From Faecalicatena absiana (lineage in GTDB: Bacteria > Bacillota > Bacilli > Lactobacillales > Lactobacillaceae): a stretch of DNA of 64,000 nucleotides. Numbering within the stretch: position 1 is the first letter of the stretch; each line of letters opens with the position of its first letter. Shown here piece after piece: positions 9,071 to 19,047 of this stretch. The notes under the pieces were generated by a model, which saw only the letters and a list, made by a program, of their open reading frames with translations, had not been told where the DNA came from and ran no database searches. The position numbers were made by a program, and so were the translations under genes. Location: the NCBI GenBank assembly GCA_017309015.1, contig JAEDAG010000001.1, positions 48,924 through 112,923 of the forward strand, in the 5' to 3' direction.

Positions 9071-10462
9071 TTAATCAAAGAACTTTCTGAAAAATGCAGC
9101 TAAGCCTTTGTCTTTATTTTTGTTATTATTTGTATCCGTTTCTGGCTCATCGTCCAGATCATGAGCAGCTTCCTGCTCAGCATGCTTAGTATCATTATAA
9201 GCTACTTTTGCTTGAGTTTCAGTACTTACCGCTGGTCTTTTAGCAATTTTTGGCCGGCTGGCAGCAGAAACTCCCGCTTCATTGGAGGCATATGCCCGGT
9301 CGTCATAGAGCACGCTGTTGGCCAAGTAGCCGATATCGGCTAACTGATGGGCATAGTTGACCAGCCCGTAGGCAACCGCGTAGACCGGATTGCGCAGGCC
9401 AATCTGGGCTGGCTGATAGATCTTGGCTTTGACGTCATAGTCCTCCGCTACCAGCTCATCGATTCCCTGCAAAAGAGCGCTGCCGCCAGTAATGATCACG
9501 CCAGCTGGCAGGGACAGAGCACCATGCTTGTAAAGGCCCTTGCCAACCCGGCGCAGGATCTGTTGCAGGCGGGCATTGATGATCTCGCTGAGATACTTGT
9601 CGCTGACCATGGTCTCCTTGTCCTGGCCCACGGCCTTGACGGCAAACTTCTCATTTTCTGAGGCCAGGCTTGGCAAAGCATAGCCGTAGTCGCGCTTAAG
9701 GGCTTCCGCGTCGCTCATGGTCGTTGACAGAACCACGGAAATGTCGTGGGTGATGTCGCTGGCCCCCTTGAGGTCAACGGTCGCGTACTTGATCTGGCTG
9801 TCCCGGATCACGGTCGCGGTCGTCGTGCCGCCGCCCATGTCAAGCAGGATGGCGCCAAAAGTGCGCTCAGCCTCATCCAGGGCAACCGCGGAAATCGCCA
9901 TTGGAGCCGGCACGAAGAAGTTGTTGCCGATTCCGGCATGCTTGAGCACGGAGTTGATGTTGTGCAGGTCAGCCGCCGGCGCGGTCATCATGACCCCGCG
10001 AACGACCAGGGACCGGGCCATCATGGTCCGGGGATCGTCGACTTCCTTCTCGCCGTCAATCACGAAGCGGCTTGGGAAAAAGGCCACGGCCCGCCGGTCC
10101 TTCTTTTGCCCAGCCTTGATGGCCGAACGGATCGCGTTTCTGACGTCTTCGTCGCTTACTTCATGCTCTGTCTCATTGATGTTGATCAGTCCAGCCACGT
10201 TCTCCAGCTGCAGCAGGCTGACTGGCAGGGCGGTCACTACCCGGTAGATCTTGCTGTTGGTCTTCTCAGCTGCCAGGCGAATGGCATTTCTGACGGAATC
10301 AGCGGCCTGATCGATATCGACAATCTTGCCGTGGCGCATCCCCTTGGTAGGAGCGGCAACCGCGCCAATAACCTGCAGCCCCTGCCGGCTGGCGTCAGCC
10401 ACGACAACTTTGATGGAGGTAGTCCCCATGTCTAAGCCTACCAAAAGATTTGAATTGTCCAA
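9071..10462 (-). CDS. ftsA: Cell division protein FtsA
   Basis: An actin-like ATPase that anchors FtsZ to the membrane and recruits later division proteins. I place the start at a TTG giving MDNSNLLVGLDMGTTS, since GGAGG lies eight bases before it. The longer reading frame begins at a TTG five codons upstream, inside that ribosome site. The resulting 463 residues carry the actin-fold phosphate loops DMGTTSIK near 11 and DMGGGTTTA near 203. The C-terminus ends with a predicted amphipathic membrane helix, AAFFRKFFD. It is located between divIB and ftsZ as in other Firmicutes dcw clusters. Confidence 0.95.
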   Translation of the reverse strand: MDNSNLLVGLDMGTTSIKVVVADASRQGLQVIGAVAAPTKGMRHGKIVDIDQAADSVRNAIRLAAEKTNSKIYRVVTALPVSLLQLENVAGLININETEHEVSDEDVRNAIRSAIKAGQKKDRRAVAFFPSRFVIDGEKEVDDPRTMMARSLVVRGVMMTAPAADLHNINSVLKHAGIGNNFFVPAPMAISAVALDEAERTFGAILLDMGGGTTTATVIRDSQIKYATVDLKGASDITHDISVVLSTTMSDAEALKRDYGYALPSLASENEKFAVKAVGQDKETMVSDKYLSEIINARLQQILRRVGKGLYKHGALSLPAGVIITGGSALLQGIDELVAEDYDVKAKIYQPAQIGLRNPVYAVAYGLVNYAHQLADIGYLANSVLYDDRAYASNEAGVSAASRPKIAKRPAVSTETQAKVAYNDTKHAEQEAAHDLDDEPETDTNNNKNKDKGLAAFFRKFFD

Positions 10463-10528
10463 GCTACATTCCTCCAATTACTCACTCATAATATAAAGAT
10501 AATCATACACTATTTTTCCACTGAAAAG

Positions 10529-11377
10529 CTAAGAAATCCCGTAGGCTTTTTTCTCTTCGGCAGTCAAAGGTCTGGTAAAGGCCCCGACTTCCATGTCGAT
10601 GACGCTCTTTTCCGTCAAGTCCTGCTTGATGGCATTGTAGTACTTGACCTTGGAACGGATGGTCGCGATGTTGCCGATGATGACGTTGCCATCTTTCATG
10701 ACCATGATCATCTGGGTCTTGCGGCGGGTGTTGCCCGACAGCATCTTGACCTGATCCTTGAAGTAGTCAGGGAAAGAGTTAAAGATCTTTAGATTGGTCT
10801 TTAAGGAGACGGTCTTGCTGTAGCCGATAAACAGGGGCTTGTCATGGTCGACCTCGCTCCAGGACAGGGCCTTGGTTCCAAGTCCTCCATTAGAGAGAAT
10901 CTTGCGGTAGACTGACCCCGTCTTGACGTAACCAATCACCTTGCGCTCTTTAACCTTGAAGTTCAAGGTGTTCAGTCCAGACAGGGTCAACTTGACCGAA
11001 CCGACTTCAGGGAAGGTCTTCGATAATTTTCTGCTGATCTTCTGGTTGCTGCGCAAGGAGTCAAGCACCTTGTCAGAGGCAGTGATCTCACTGGCCCTGA
11101 CCAGGCTTTTGGCATCCAGGTCGCCGGCCCCATAAATCCTGACCGTGGAGACGTCCGCGTAAGGCGAGACGTAATAGGCCAAGGCACAGATAACGAGCAG
11201 GCAGACCACAATGATTGAGCCCAAGCGCGTCAGCAGGCTCCGCCGTCTTTCCCGCTGCAATGAGGGAAGCTGGGAGGAAACCTTGCGGTGATCCTCCTTT
11301 TGCTGGTTGCGCTCCTCATCGTGACGGAGGAATTTTGACAGTTCTTCTTTCGGGTCTTTCTTGGTGATGCGCGCCAT
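10529..11377 (-). CDS. divIB: Cell division protein DivIB/FtsQ
   Basis: A bitopic division protein that bridges FtsL/DivIC and septal peptidoglycan synthesis. The 282 residues have a charged cytoplasmic N-terminus (about 1-50, rich in Arg, Lys, Glu), one transmembrane helix near 53-73, and an extracellular part beginning with a POTRA-type domain (VSTVRIYGAGDLDAKSLV). The beta domain and a short tail follow. It lies between murG and ftsA, the usual place in the dcw cluster. Sequence conservation in this family is low, so the assignment rests on topology, POTRA features and position. Confidence 0.9.
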   Translation of the reverse strand: MARITKKDPKEELSKFLRHDEERNQQKEDHRKVSSQLPSLQRERRRSLLTRLGSIIVVCLLVICALAYYVSPYADVSTVRIYGAGDLDAKSLVRASEITASDKVLDSLRSNQKISRKLSKTFPEVGSVKLTLSGLNTLNFKVKERKVIGYVKTGSVYRKILSNGGLGTKALSWSEVDHDKPLFIGYSKTVSLKTNLKIFNSFPDYFKDQVKMLSGNTRRKTQMIMVMKDGNVIIGNIATIRSKVKYYNAIKQDLTEKSVIDMEVGAFTRPLTAEEKKAYGIS

Positions 11378-11402
11378 TGGCTCCCCTCCTTTCTACAAGC
11401 GG

Positions 11403-12512
11403 CTAGTTCTTGGCAATGTCTTCCATCACCTGGATGACTTGGTCAGAAGCATCCGGGACACCCAGCTTCTTGGAGGCTTCGCGCATCTTTTCAGAGCAGC
11501 TTTCATCCAAGAGCAGGTGGTCGATGGATGAGACGAAAGTGTTCTCGTTCAAGTCGTCTTCAGCAATCAAGAGTGCGGCCCCCGCCTTTTCCAAGTCCTG
11601 GGCATTCTTCATCTGGTGGTTGTGAGTCACGTTTGGACTAGGAATCAGGATGACCGGCACGCCCAAGGCCGTAAATTCAGCCAGGCTGGTCGCGCCAGAC
11701 CGGGAAACGACGCAGGTCATTTCTGGCAAAAGGCCCGGCATGTTGGCAATGTATGGCACGATCTTGATTGACTGGCCATAGTCGATGTCCTTAAGCTTCT
11801 TTTCAATCGCGTCATAGTAGTAGGTCCCAGTGGCCCAGATGACTTGGTAAGGCTTCTTCTTCAATTCCATCAGGCTCTTGAGCATGACTCTGTTGATGGC
11901 CAAAGCCCCGCGTGAGCCCCCAAAGACCAGCACGGTCGGCACTGATGGATTCAAGCCCAGCTCTTTTTCCAGGTCAACCGGCTTGGCGTTGACGCTCAAA
12001 ACCTGTTGGGAGCGGGGGTTGCCAGTCTTGACCAGCTTCTTCTTTTCCGGAAATTCCTTAGCGGCGTCATCAAAGGTGTAGCAGATCTTGTCCACGAAGT
12101 GGCCTAAGAACTTGTTGGCCACGCCGACGACCGAGTTGGATTCATGAATCATGGTCGGGATCTTCATCCGGCTGGCTTCATAGACGATCGCGCCTGAGAC
12201 GTAGCCGCCAGTTCCCAGAACGACGTCTGGCTTGAAGTCCTTCAAAATCTTGCGGGCACTCTTGGTGGCCTGCATGAACAAGCTGATGGTCTTGAAGTTT
12301 CTGAGCGGGTGCTTGCGGTCAAAGCCCTGGATGTCGATGGTTGTAAAATTGACGCCCGCGGCAGGAACGATCTTTGATTCCAGCCCCTTCTTGGTTCCGA
12401 CAAAGAGGATTTCATCATTGGTGCTGATGCCCCGTTCCTTGAGCCGGTCAATCAAGGCCATGATTGGATAGATGTGGCCGCCAGTGCCGCCGCCTGAAAA
12501 AATAACTCTCAT
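11403..12512 (-). CDS. murG: UDP-GlcNAc:undecaprenyl-PP-MurNAc-pentapeptide transferase MurG
   Basis: MurG adds N-acetylglucosamine to lipid I, making lipid II on the inner face of the membrane. The 369 residues begin with the G-loop GGGTGGH at 7-13 and include the second G-loop region LGTGGYVSG near 104 and the UDP-sugar-binding SRSGATSLAEFTALGVP stretch near 275. Length and order match the family. It follows murD and precedes divIB on the same strand, all within the dcw operon. Confidence 0.96.
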   Translation of the reverse strand: MRVIFSGGGTGGHIYPIMALIDRLKERGISTNDEILFVGTKKGLESKIVPAAGVNFTTIDIQGFDRKHPLRNFKTISLFMQATKSARKILKDFKPDVVLGTGGYVSGAIVYEASRMKIPTMIHESNSVVGVANKFLGHFVDKICYTFDDAAKEFPEKKKLVKTGNPRSQQVLSVNAKPVDLEKELGLNPSVPTVLVFGGSRGALAINRVMLKSLMELKKKPYQVIWATGTYYYDAIEKKLKDIDYGQSIKIVPYIANMPGLLPEMTCVVSRSGATSLAEFTALGVPVILIPSPNVTHNHQMKNAQDLEKAGAALLIAEDDLNENTFVSSIDHLLLDESCSEKMREASKKLGVPDASDQVIQVMEDIAKN

Positions 12513-12548
12513 TTTGTTCTGCTTCTCTTCTCTATTCTGATCTTTCTT

Positions 12549-13940
12549 TTACTTTTCTTCTTTGGCTTTCAATTCTTCAATGTACTGCATGAACAAGTCG
12601 CCGCGCTGCTCAAAGGTCTTGAACTGATCCCAGGAAGCGCAGGCTGGCGAGAACAGGAGCACCTCACCGGACTTGACCAGCTTGGCCGCTGCCAGAACCC
12701 CTTCCTTAAGGTTATCGACGATCACGATATCCTTAATGCCGGCCTTGCGGGCTGCATCAGCCAGCAGGTAGCGGGTTTCGCCGTAAAGGACGATTGCTCT
12801 GACGTGCTTCTTGAAGAGCTCAACCAGGTCATCAAAGACGAAGCCCCGGTCCAAGCCGCCGGCCAGCAGGACTTCCGGCTGGTCAAATGACGGAATGGCT
12901 ACCGTGGCGGCTTCAATGTTGGTTGACTTGGAGTCGTTGTAGACGCGGGCGCCATGCAGGGTCGTCACGTATTGCAGACGGTGGCGGGCCCCCTTGAAAG
13001 TTGACAAGACCGCGGAGATGTCATCCTTGTCAGCCCCCATCAAGGTGCTGATGCCGATGGCAACCAAGGAGTTCTGCAGGTTGTGGATGCCTGGCAGCTT
13101 GATGTCGGCAATCTTCATCATCTTGTCATCCTTGTGCATCAAGTAGCCATCGCCAATGTAGAAGTCGGCACTCGGATCACTCTCGCTGAAGGTCAGAATC
13201 TTGGCCTTAGTTGCTGCTTGCTCCTGAGCCAGGATGTCCTTCTGGTCAAAGTTGGCCAGGAAGAAGTCGTCCTCCTTTTGGAAGCGGGCTACGTTCAGCT
13301 TGGCATTCACGTAGTTTTCAAAGGTCTTGTGGTAGTCCAGGTGGACGTTGTGGTAGATGTCCACGATGGCAGCCACCTTTGGATCAATGTCAGTCACGCC
13401 CAGCAATTGGAAGCTGGACATTTCACAGACCAGAATGTCGTCCTTGTCAGCCTTGTCCAGCACGACCTCTGAAATCGGAATCCCGATATTGCCCACCGCG
13501 TAAGCGTGGTGGCCGGACTTGGCCAGGAAGTGGTCCAGAATCCGCGCGGTCAGCATGACCGTGGTGGTCTTGCCGTTTGAGCCGGTGACGCAGACGTACT
13601 TGGAATCAGCCGCGCTCAGCGCGACTTCTGGTTCGGTGATGATTGGCACCTGCTTTTCCTGGGCCTTGACGACCATTGGGTTTTCGTAAGGAATCCCCGG
13701 GTTCTTGACCAGGTAGTCAAAGTGCTCTTCATCAAACAGCTCGACTGGGTGCTTGCCGCCAATCACGCGGACGCCGGCAGCCGCAAGCTCCTTGGCTTTG
13801 GGATCGTCAGTCAGGTCAGCCTTGTCGTTCAAGGTCAGCTTGGCCCCTAAAGCCAGCAAAAGCTTGGAAACGGCAAAGCCGCTACGGCCCAAGCCTAATA
13901 CCAGAATGTTTTTCTGATCGAATTTCTTGATCTGTTTCAT
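12549..13940 (-). CDS. murD: UDP-MurNAc-L-alanine:D-glutamate ligase MurD
   Basis: This ATP-dependent Mur ligase adds D-glutamate to UDP-MurNAc-L-Ala in the cytoplasm. The 463 residues have an N-terminal Rossmann domain (LVLGLGRSGFAVSK), the central-domain ATP loop TGSNGKTTT near 118-126, the conserved HLDYHKTFENY stretch near 200 and a C-terminal domain with NDSKSTN near 315. The gene sits between mraY and murG in dcw order. Confidence 0.96.
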   Translation of the reverse strand: MKQIKKFDQKNILVLGLGRSGFAVSKLLLALGAKLTLNDKADLTDDPKAKELAAAGVRVIGGKHPVELFDEEHFDYLVKNPGIPYENPMVVKAQEKQVPIITEPEVALSAADSKYVCVTGSNGKTTTVMLTARILDHFLAKSGHHAYAVGNIGIPISEVVLDKADKDDILVCEMSSFQLLGVTDIDPKVAAIVDIYHNVHLDYHKTFENYVNAKLNVARFQKEDDFFLANFDQKDILAQEQAATKAKILTFSESDPSADFYIGDGYLMHKDDKMMKIADIKLPGIHNLQNSLVAIGISTLMGADKDDISAVLSTFKGARHRLQYVTTLHGARVYNDSKSTNIEAATVAIPSFDQPEVLLAGGLDRGFVFDDLVELFKKHVRAIVLYGETRYLLADAARKAGIKDIVIVDNLKEGVLAAAKLVKSGEVLLFSPACASWDQFKTFEQRGDLFMQYIEELKAKEEK

Positions 13941-13978
13941 TTTTCTATGAATCTCTCCAACTAGAATCTGCTAAATTT

Positions 13979-14941
13979 TTAACCCCAAATTGCCAGGTAG
14001 ATGGCGCTGCCGATCAGCCCAACGATCCAGAAAACAATGTCGACCTTCCATTCGCTCCACCCCAGCATTTCGAAGTGGTGGTGAATTGGGGTCATCTTGA
14101 AGATCCGCTTGCCCGTCGTCTGGAAGGAAATTACCTGCAGGATGACTGAGGCCGTCTCACAAACAAAGACAATGCCGACCAGCAAGAGCGACCATGGCCG
14201 GTTGAGCAGAATTGACACGGCCGCCAAGCCGCCCCCCAAGGCCAATGAGCCCGCGTCGCCCATGAAGATCTTGGCTGGCTTATGGTTGTACATGAAGAAG
14301 GCAGCCAAGCCCCCCATGACGGCCAGGCAGAAGATCAAAACGCCTGCCTGCCCGGCCTTGAAGGCCAGCCAGGCATAGGTCCCGTAGGCGATAAAGGACA
14401 GGCCGGTTGCCAGCCCATCCAGGCCGTCTGACAGGTTGACCGCGTTTGAGAAGCCAACCAGCCAGAAAATGACAAAGAAGATGAACAAGGCCGTGCTGGT
14501 GACCACGCCCGCGAATGGAAGATACAAGGCGAACTTGAAGTGGTCACTGGCGGCCAAGGCCACGATAATTGCAGCCAAGACCAGCTGCAAGGCAAACTTT
14601 TGCCAAGCCCGCAGGCCCAGGTTCCGCTTGTAGAAAAGCTTCAGACCATCATCCAGGAAGCCGATGATCCCGTAGCCCAAGAGAGCCACGATCAGCATCC
14701 AGACTGACTTGGTCAGCTGGCCGGTCATAGCGCAGGCCACGATGGTGATTATGGAAGCGACCAGCACGAAGACCGTCCCGCCCATGGTTGGGGTCCCGGA
14801 CTTCTTGGCGTGCCACTTTGGACCTTCGCCGCGGATCTGCTGACCCTCATCATGGCTGCGCATGTAGATAATCATCCATGGCAATATCAAGGCGCTCAGC
14901 ACCAAGGAAACAATAAAAGCAATAGTAGCTGCTAGCATCAA
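13979..14941 (-). CDS. mraY: Phospho-N-acetylmuramoyl-pentapeptide transferase MraY
   Basis: MraY moves phospho-MurNAc-pentapeptide onto undecaprenyl phosphate to form lipid I. The 320-residue protein is strongly hydrophobic with about ten membrane segments. It shows the polyprenyl-phosphate-binding KSGTPTMGG near 47, the metal-binding [10 protein letters not shown] near 168 and the MTPIHHHFE loop near 285, which is diagnostic. It lies five bases before the PBP2B stop and 38 bases upstream of murD. Confidence 0.96.
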   Translation of the reverse strand: MMLAATIAFIVSLVLSALILPWMIIYMRSHDEGQQIRGEGPKWHAKKSGTPTMGGTVFVLVASIITIVACAMTGQLTKSVWMLIVALLGYGIIGFLDDGLKLFYKRNLGLRAWQKFALQLVLAAIIVALAASDHFKFALYLPFAGVVTSTALFIFFVIFWLVGFSNAVNLSDGLDGLATGLSFIAYGTYAWLAFKAGQAGVLIFCLAVMGGLAAFFMYNHKPAKIFMGDAGSLALGGGLAAVSILLNRPWSLLLVGIVFVCETASVILQVISFQTTGKRIFKMTPIHHHFEMLGWSEWKVDIVFWIVGLIGSAIYLAIWG

Positions 14942-14945
14942 CGAT

Positions 14946-17108
14946 TTACTCCTTTAAAACAACTTTCAACTTCATCCCCGGCTTAAGCTGGCTGCCGGCC
15001 GAAAGACTCTGCGATTTGACCTTGCCGGTCCCAGTCAGCTTCAGCTTGAGACCAGCCAGGCTGGCATAATTTTCAACCTGCTCGCTGGACCAGGAAGACA
15101 TATCCGGCATCGTGATCTTGCCCCCGGTCAAGACAAAGAGCTTGCTGCCCACGGCCACTGAGCTGCCGGCGGCAGCCTTTTGGCTGGTCACCGTCTTGCC
15201 CGTCCCCAGCTGCACCAGGGTCAAGCCCGCGCCGGTAGCCAGCTTCTTGGCCTGGTCAACCGTCTTGCCGGTCACGCTTGGCGCCTTGACGACTGCCATA
15301 GCCGATTTAGAACCCTGTGACATTAAAATGATCCGGCTCATCATCGGATTAAAGATCTGGGCCAGGATAGTTTCAGCCCCCGAACCCAGACGGCTTGGCT
15401 GCTTGATCGTCAGATAGATGCAGTAGCGCGGGTTCTTGGTTGGGGTGATCCCCACCACGGAGAAGATATAGTTCTTGTCCCCGGTCATGTAGCCGCCCGT
15501 AGGCTTGGCAATCTGGGCCGTCCCCGTTTTGACGCCGAAGTCCTTGCCCTTCATGTAGTAGGCGTAGCCCGTCCCGATTTCCTTGTCCAAAACCTTCTTC
15601 ATGTTCTGCACGACTACTTTTCTGGTCTGGGCCGTAAAAATCTTCTTGCCAACCTTCTGGACCTTGTAGCTCTTGACCGTCTTGTCCGAAGAATCGGTGA
15701 TTTTTTCCACCAATTGCGGCTTAACCATCTGCCCGTTGTTGGCCAGGGCACTGTATACCTGCATCATCTGCATGACGTTGACCGTGACCCCTTGACCAAA
15801 GGAAGTTACCGCCTGGTCAACCGGACTTGAGAAAGGCATGCTGCCTGAAACTTCACCTGGCAGGGTAATCCCGGTCTTGTGGGTGATCCGGAACATCTCC
15901 AGGTACTTGCGCCAGAGCTTGGCCCCCATCTTCTTTTCCAGGTAGACCATCCCGACGTTACTGGAGAGCGAGAAGGCCTGGGAGAACGGAATCGTTCCCC
16001 AGCCGGACTTCTGCCAGTTGTAGATAGTGGAGCCGGAAACGGTGATTGACCCTGACCGGAAGTAGGACTTAGGGTTGTAGTTACCACTGTTGACCGCGGC
16101 AGCCAGAGACAGGATCTTAAAAACAGAACCTGGTTCATAACTGGACTGGACCAAGAGGTTGCTGCCGGCCTTGCTGATTCCGGCCTTGGTCTGGGAGTTG
16201 AAGGTCGGCCGCTGGGAGGCCGCCAAGATCTTCCCGGTCTTCAGGTCCTCGACCACCGCCGTCAAAGCTTTGGGCTGGTAGGCCTTCTGCACCTTGGACA
16301 TGTAAGTCTCCAGGGAATTCTGGAGCTGGGAGTCCAAAGTCAGGTAGAGGTTGTCGCCGTCCTTGGCCGCCTTATAGGAATGCGACCCGCTTGGCAACTG
16401 ATATTCGGATGAGTCAACGGTTGAAGTCTCGTAGCCGTTTTTCCCCTTCAAAGTCTTGTCATACCAAGCCTCTAGCCCCGTCACCCCATAAAGTTCGGTG
16501 GAGTTGGTCGTCGAGCTGTTCTTGCTCAAGGTGTAGCCGACCACGTTGGAGGCAAAGACCCCGTTTGGATACAGGCGCGACGGCGTTTCCATGAACTTGA
16601 TCCCGGTCAGGTGCATGGCCTGGATCCGCTTTTTTTGGGTGAGGTTCAGGCCCGTCCCCGCGGTCCCGAACTGCACTTGGAAAGTATTCTTCTTGGTGGG
16701 GTTTAGGTACTTGTAGATCTTGGCGGCTGACAGCGGCAAGACCGTAGCCAGCTTCTCCGCCGTCTTCTTCTTGTCCTGAACGTAAAGGGGCTTTTTGTTA
16801 GAGTCGACATAGGTCTTGTCCAGAATGGCATAGACCGTGTAGGTATGCGAATCCTGGGCAATAACCACGCCGTTCTTGTCATAGATGGTCCCTCTATTGG
16901 CCGTCAGCACGGTATTTCGCCGGTAAATGGCCGCGGTCCGCTTGCTGATATCCTGTCCATCGATATACTTGGAAATCGACAGGTAGAGCATGCGGCCAGC
17001 AAATAAAAGAAAAACCAAAGCAACGACTACCTCAAGTGCTCTCCCCACTGTGAACCGATAGGCGTGTGCTCTGGATTTTAATTTCTTTAGATTATTGGTC
17101 TTTCTCAT
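14946..17108 (-). CDS. pbp2B: Penicillin-binding protein 2B, septal transpeptidase with two PASTA domains
   Basis: A monofunctional class B penicillin-binding protein that cross-links septal peptidoglycan. The 720 residues comprise a basic cytoplasmic start, one membrane anchor near 25-45, a dimerisation domain and the transpeptidase domain. The latter has the active-site serine motif SVFK near 328, SSN near 382 and KTG near 525. Two PASTA domains fill the last 130 residues. Its ATG overlaps the ftsL stop (TAATG). PASTA repeats are typical of the Gram-positive division PBP and bind peptidoglycan or beta-lactam-like ligands weakly. Confidence 0.95.
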   Translation of the reverse strand: MRKTNNLKKLKSRAHAYRFTVGRALEVVVALVFLLFAGRMLYLSISKYIDGQDISKRTAAIYRRNTVLTANRGTIYDKNGVVIAQDSHTYTVYAILDKTYVDSNKKPLYVQDKKKTAEKLATVLPLSAAKIYKYLNPTKKNTFQVQFGTAGTGLNLTQKKRIQAMHLTGIKFMETPSRLYPNGVFASNVVGYTLSKNSSTTNSTELYGVTGLEAWYDKTLKGKNGYETSTVDSSEYQLPSGSHSYKAAKDGDNLYLTLDSQLQNSLETYMSKVQKAYQPKALTAVVEDLKTGKILAASQRPTFNSQTKAGISKAGSNLLVQSSYEPGSVFKILSLAAAVNSGNYNPKSYFRSGSITVSGSTIYNWQKSGWGTIPFSQAFSLSSNVGMVYLEKKMGAKLWRKYLEMFRITHKTGITLPGEVSGSMPFSSPVDQAVTSFGQGVTVNVMQMMQVYSALANNGQMVKPQLVEKITDSSDKTVKSYKVQKVGKKIFTAQTRKVVVQNMKKVLDKEIGTGYAYYMKGKDFGVKTGTAQIAKPTGGYMTGDKNYIFSVVGITPTKNPRYCIYLTIKQPSRLGSGAETILAQIFNPMMSRIILMSQGSKSAMAVVKAPSVTGKTVDQAKKLATGAGLTLVQLGTGKTVTSQKAAAGSSVAVGSKLFVLTGGKITMPDMSSWSSEQVENYASLAGLKLKLTGTGKVKSQSLSAGSQLKPGMKLKVVLKE

Positions 17109-17470
17109 TAGCGAATCGTCCTAATGTTGTTTTCCCGCAATTTTAAACCTTGCTCAGCCGCAATCTTGTTCAGGCGTGAGCTGGATGAGAGCTCGCCGAT
17201 TTCCTGTTGGAGGTCGGAAGTCTGGCTCTTGGCCTTGCTGATGGACTGCTTGACGTCAGACAGCTCATGCTGGGCGTAGGTGGCTGAAACGCTGGCGGAT
17301 ACATTCAAAGTAATCAAAACGACAGCCGCGATCAAGCCCACCCCCATCAGCAGCTTCTCAAAAGGAGAATATGGTACTTTCTGCGGATTGACCACGGGAA
17401 CGTGGCGTTCCTGTGGTCGGTTGACTTCTTCTGGTTCGTAATTGTAATTTCTTAATGAACTTCCAGCCAT
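17108..17470 (-). CDS. ftsL: Cell division protein FtsL
   Basis: A small bitopic division protein that forms a coiled-coil complex with DivIC and DivIB and helps activate the septal synthase. The 120 residues have a cytoplasmic start rich in Glu, Arg and Pro, one membrane helix at about 38-60, then a coiled-coil (ISKAKSQTSDLQQEIGEL) and the tail RLNKIAAEQGLKLRENNIRTIR, typical of FtsL. It is located between rsmH and the PBP2B gene with a one-base overlap to the latter. Sequence identity in this family is low, so the position matters for the call. Confidence 0.9.
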   Translation of the reverse strand: MAGSSLRNYNYEPEEVNRPQERHVPVVNPQKVPYSPFEKLLMGVGLIAAVVLITLNVSASVSATYAQHELSDVKQSISKAKSQTSDLQQEIGELSSSSRLNKIAAEQGLKLRENNIRTIR

Positions 17471-17494
17471 TTTCTGTGGTCCTTGCTATCTCAT

Positions 17495-18439
17495 CTACAA
17501 CTTTTCCGCTACTCGTAATTTCGCACTGTGTGAGCGGTTGTTTTCTTCCAATTCTTCAGCTGAAGCCACGATCGGCTTGCGGTTGACCAGCTTCAGGCTT
17601 GGCTTCAAGTCAGCCGGTGCCTCAGGCATCCCCCGCGGGATCTCGACTTCAGAATATTTCTTAAAGGTCTTCTTGACGATCTTGTCTTCCAATGACTGGA
17701 AAGTGATCACGGCAATCCGTCCGCCTGGCTTCAAAGCCGTGATGGCTTCCTCAAGCGTGGCTTGGAGGACATCCAGCTCATGGTTGACTTCCACCCGGAT
17801 AGCCTGAAAGCTCTTCTTGGCCGGGTGGCCGCCAGTCCGCCGGGCATAGGCGGGAATTGCTTCCTTGATAATGTCGACCAGTTCAAAGGTCGTCTCAATT
17901 GGCTTCTGTTGCCGCTTCTCAACGATCCGGCGGGCGATCTGTCTGGAAAACTTCTCGTCCCCATAGCGGTACAAGACATCTGCCAGCTGCTTCTGGCTGT
18001 AAGTATTGACCAGCTGATAGGCATCAAAATCCTGGCTCTGGTCCATCCGCATGTCCAAACGGGCATCAAAGCGGTAGGAAAAGCCTCTTTGTGCCTGGTC
18101 CAGCTGCGGGGAGGACACGCCCAGATCGTAGTAGATGCCGTCAATGCCGTCATAGCCCAGCTTAGCCAGTTCTTCAGTCAGGTGACTGAAATTGTTGTGG
18201 ACCAGCTGGAGTCTTGGCTGACTGTCGGCTTGCAAGTAGTCCTTAAAATTTTCTTTAGCCGTATCGATCGCGTATTCATCTTGGTCAAAGCCAATGACGG
18301 TCCCCGCGCTCAACTGGCTGAGCAGGTAGCGGGCATGGCCGCCGCCGCCAAAAGTCGCGTCGACATACACGCCGCCAGCCTGGGGCTTTAAGTTGTCAAT
18401 CGTCTCGTGCAATAATACGCTAAAGTGCTTAAATTCCAT
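17495..18439 (-). CDS. rsmH: 16S rRNA (cytosine-1402-N4)-methyltransferase RsmH
   Basis: RsmH (MraW) methylates C1402 of 16S rRNA in the decoding centre using SAM. The 314 residues include the start HFSVLLHETIDNL, the SAM-binding DATFGGGGHA near 28-37, and the GIYYDLGVSSPQLDQAQRGFSYR block that identifies the family. It follows mraZ by two bases and precedes ftsL, the standard beginning of the dcw cluster. Confidence 0.96.
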   Translation of the reverse strand: MEFKHFSVLLHETIDNLKPQAGGVYVDATFGGGGHARYLLSQLSAGTVIGFDQDEYAIDTAKENFKDYLQADSQPRLQLVHNNFSHLTEELAKLGYDGIDGIYYDLGVSSPQLDQAQRGFSYRFDARLDMRMDQSQDFDAYQLVNTYSQKQLADVLYRYGDEKFSRQIARRIVEKRQQKPIETTFELVDIIKEAIPAYARRTGGHPAKKSFQAIRVEVNHELDVLQATLEEAITALKPGGRIAVITFQSLEDKIVKKTFKKYSEVEIPRGMPEAPADLKPSLKLVNRKPIVASAEELEENNRSHSAKLRVAEKL

Positions 18440-18441
18440 AC

Positions 18442-18873
18442 CTATAACTCGATGTCGTCCAATCCTTCTGCAATGTCGTCGTAGTCTTCGTTGGCCTCGT
18501 CAGTGAAGCTGTCCCAGCGCTCTTTTGCCCAAATTTCAATTCGGCTGGAAACGCCGACAATCACGCATTCCTTCTTCAGGCCCGCGTGATCCTTCAAAAC
18601 GGGCGTCAAATTAACCCGTCCCTGCTTGTCAAATTCGCCTTCCATGGCTCCGGAATAGAACATCCGAGTAAAACTGCGCGCGTTCTTCTTGGTCAAGGGG
18701 AGCTTGGCCAGCTTGGCCTCAACTTTGGCCCACTCTTCTGGCGGATAGGCAAAGATGCAGCCATCCAGGCCGCGGGTAAAAATCATGCGGTTGCCGGCCT
18801 GCTCACGGAACTTGGCCGGAATGATCAAGCGGCCTTTAGCATCGAGATTATGCTGATATTCGCCCATGAACAT
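18442..18873 (-). CDS. mraZ: Transcriptional regulator MraZ
   Basis: MraZ is a ring-forming AbrB-type DNA-binding protein, often a repressor of its own dcw operon. The 143 residues contain two AbrB-like halves, each with a DxKGR-type motif: the first is [15 protein letters not shown] near 10-24 and the second is [17 protein letters not shown] near 80-96. The ATG is preceded by a strong GGGGGGAG site. Upstream are three 10-bp-spaced GTGG repeats that look like its own operator, so autoregulation is likely. Confidence 0.96.
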   Translation of the reverse strand: MFMGEYQHNLDAKGRLIIPAKFREQAGNRMIFTRGLDGCIFAYPPEEWAKVEAKLAKLPLTKKNARSFTRMFYSGAMEGEFDKQGRVNLTPVLKDHAGLKKECVIVGVSSRIEIWAKERWDSFTDEANEDYDDIAEGLDDIEL

Positions 18874-18897
18874 GGCCAGCTCCCCCCTTCTGTTAAC

Positions 18898-18928
18898 AAT
18901 TTACCACAAATCCCCACTTTAAACCACA
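18898..18928 (-). promoter_or_regulatory. Putative MraZ operator and -10 region of the dcw operon
   Basis: On the minus strand GTGG occurs three times at exactly 10-base steps (centred near 18905, 18915 and 18925), with the middle copy extended to GTGGGG. MraZ proteins bind TGGG-type repeats with a 10-bp period. A TAAATT -10 candidate lies at 18898-18903 directly downstream of the last repeat, so bound MraZ would cover the promoter. The site assignment is inference from spacing and position. Confidence 0.65.
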
Positions 18929-18977
18929 ATATCTGAAAATCGCCAAGACAATTTCATAAAAAATAAAAAATTTGCCA

Positions 18978-19010
18978 TAAAAAGATGCCTCAGCCGCCAG
19001 GCTAAGGCAT
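18978..19010 (-). terminator. Terminator after the DUF3397 gene
   Basis: On the minus strand ATGCCT-AGCC pairs with GGCT-AGGCAT around a four-base loop, followed by CTTTTTA. It separates the DUF3397 gene from the mraZ promoter. Confidence 0.8.
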
Positions 19011-19047
19011 TTCACGCATCAGTTATTTTGACCGGTCAAGTGGCAGG

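Noticed and set aside
9717..10435. Two overlapping open frames on the plus strand (176 and 229 residues)
   Set aside because: Both are mirror frames of ftsA, whose actin-fold motifs lie on the minus strand.
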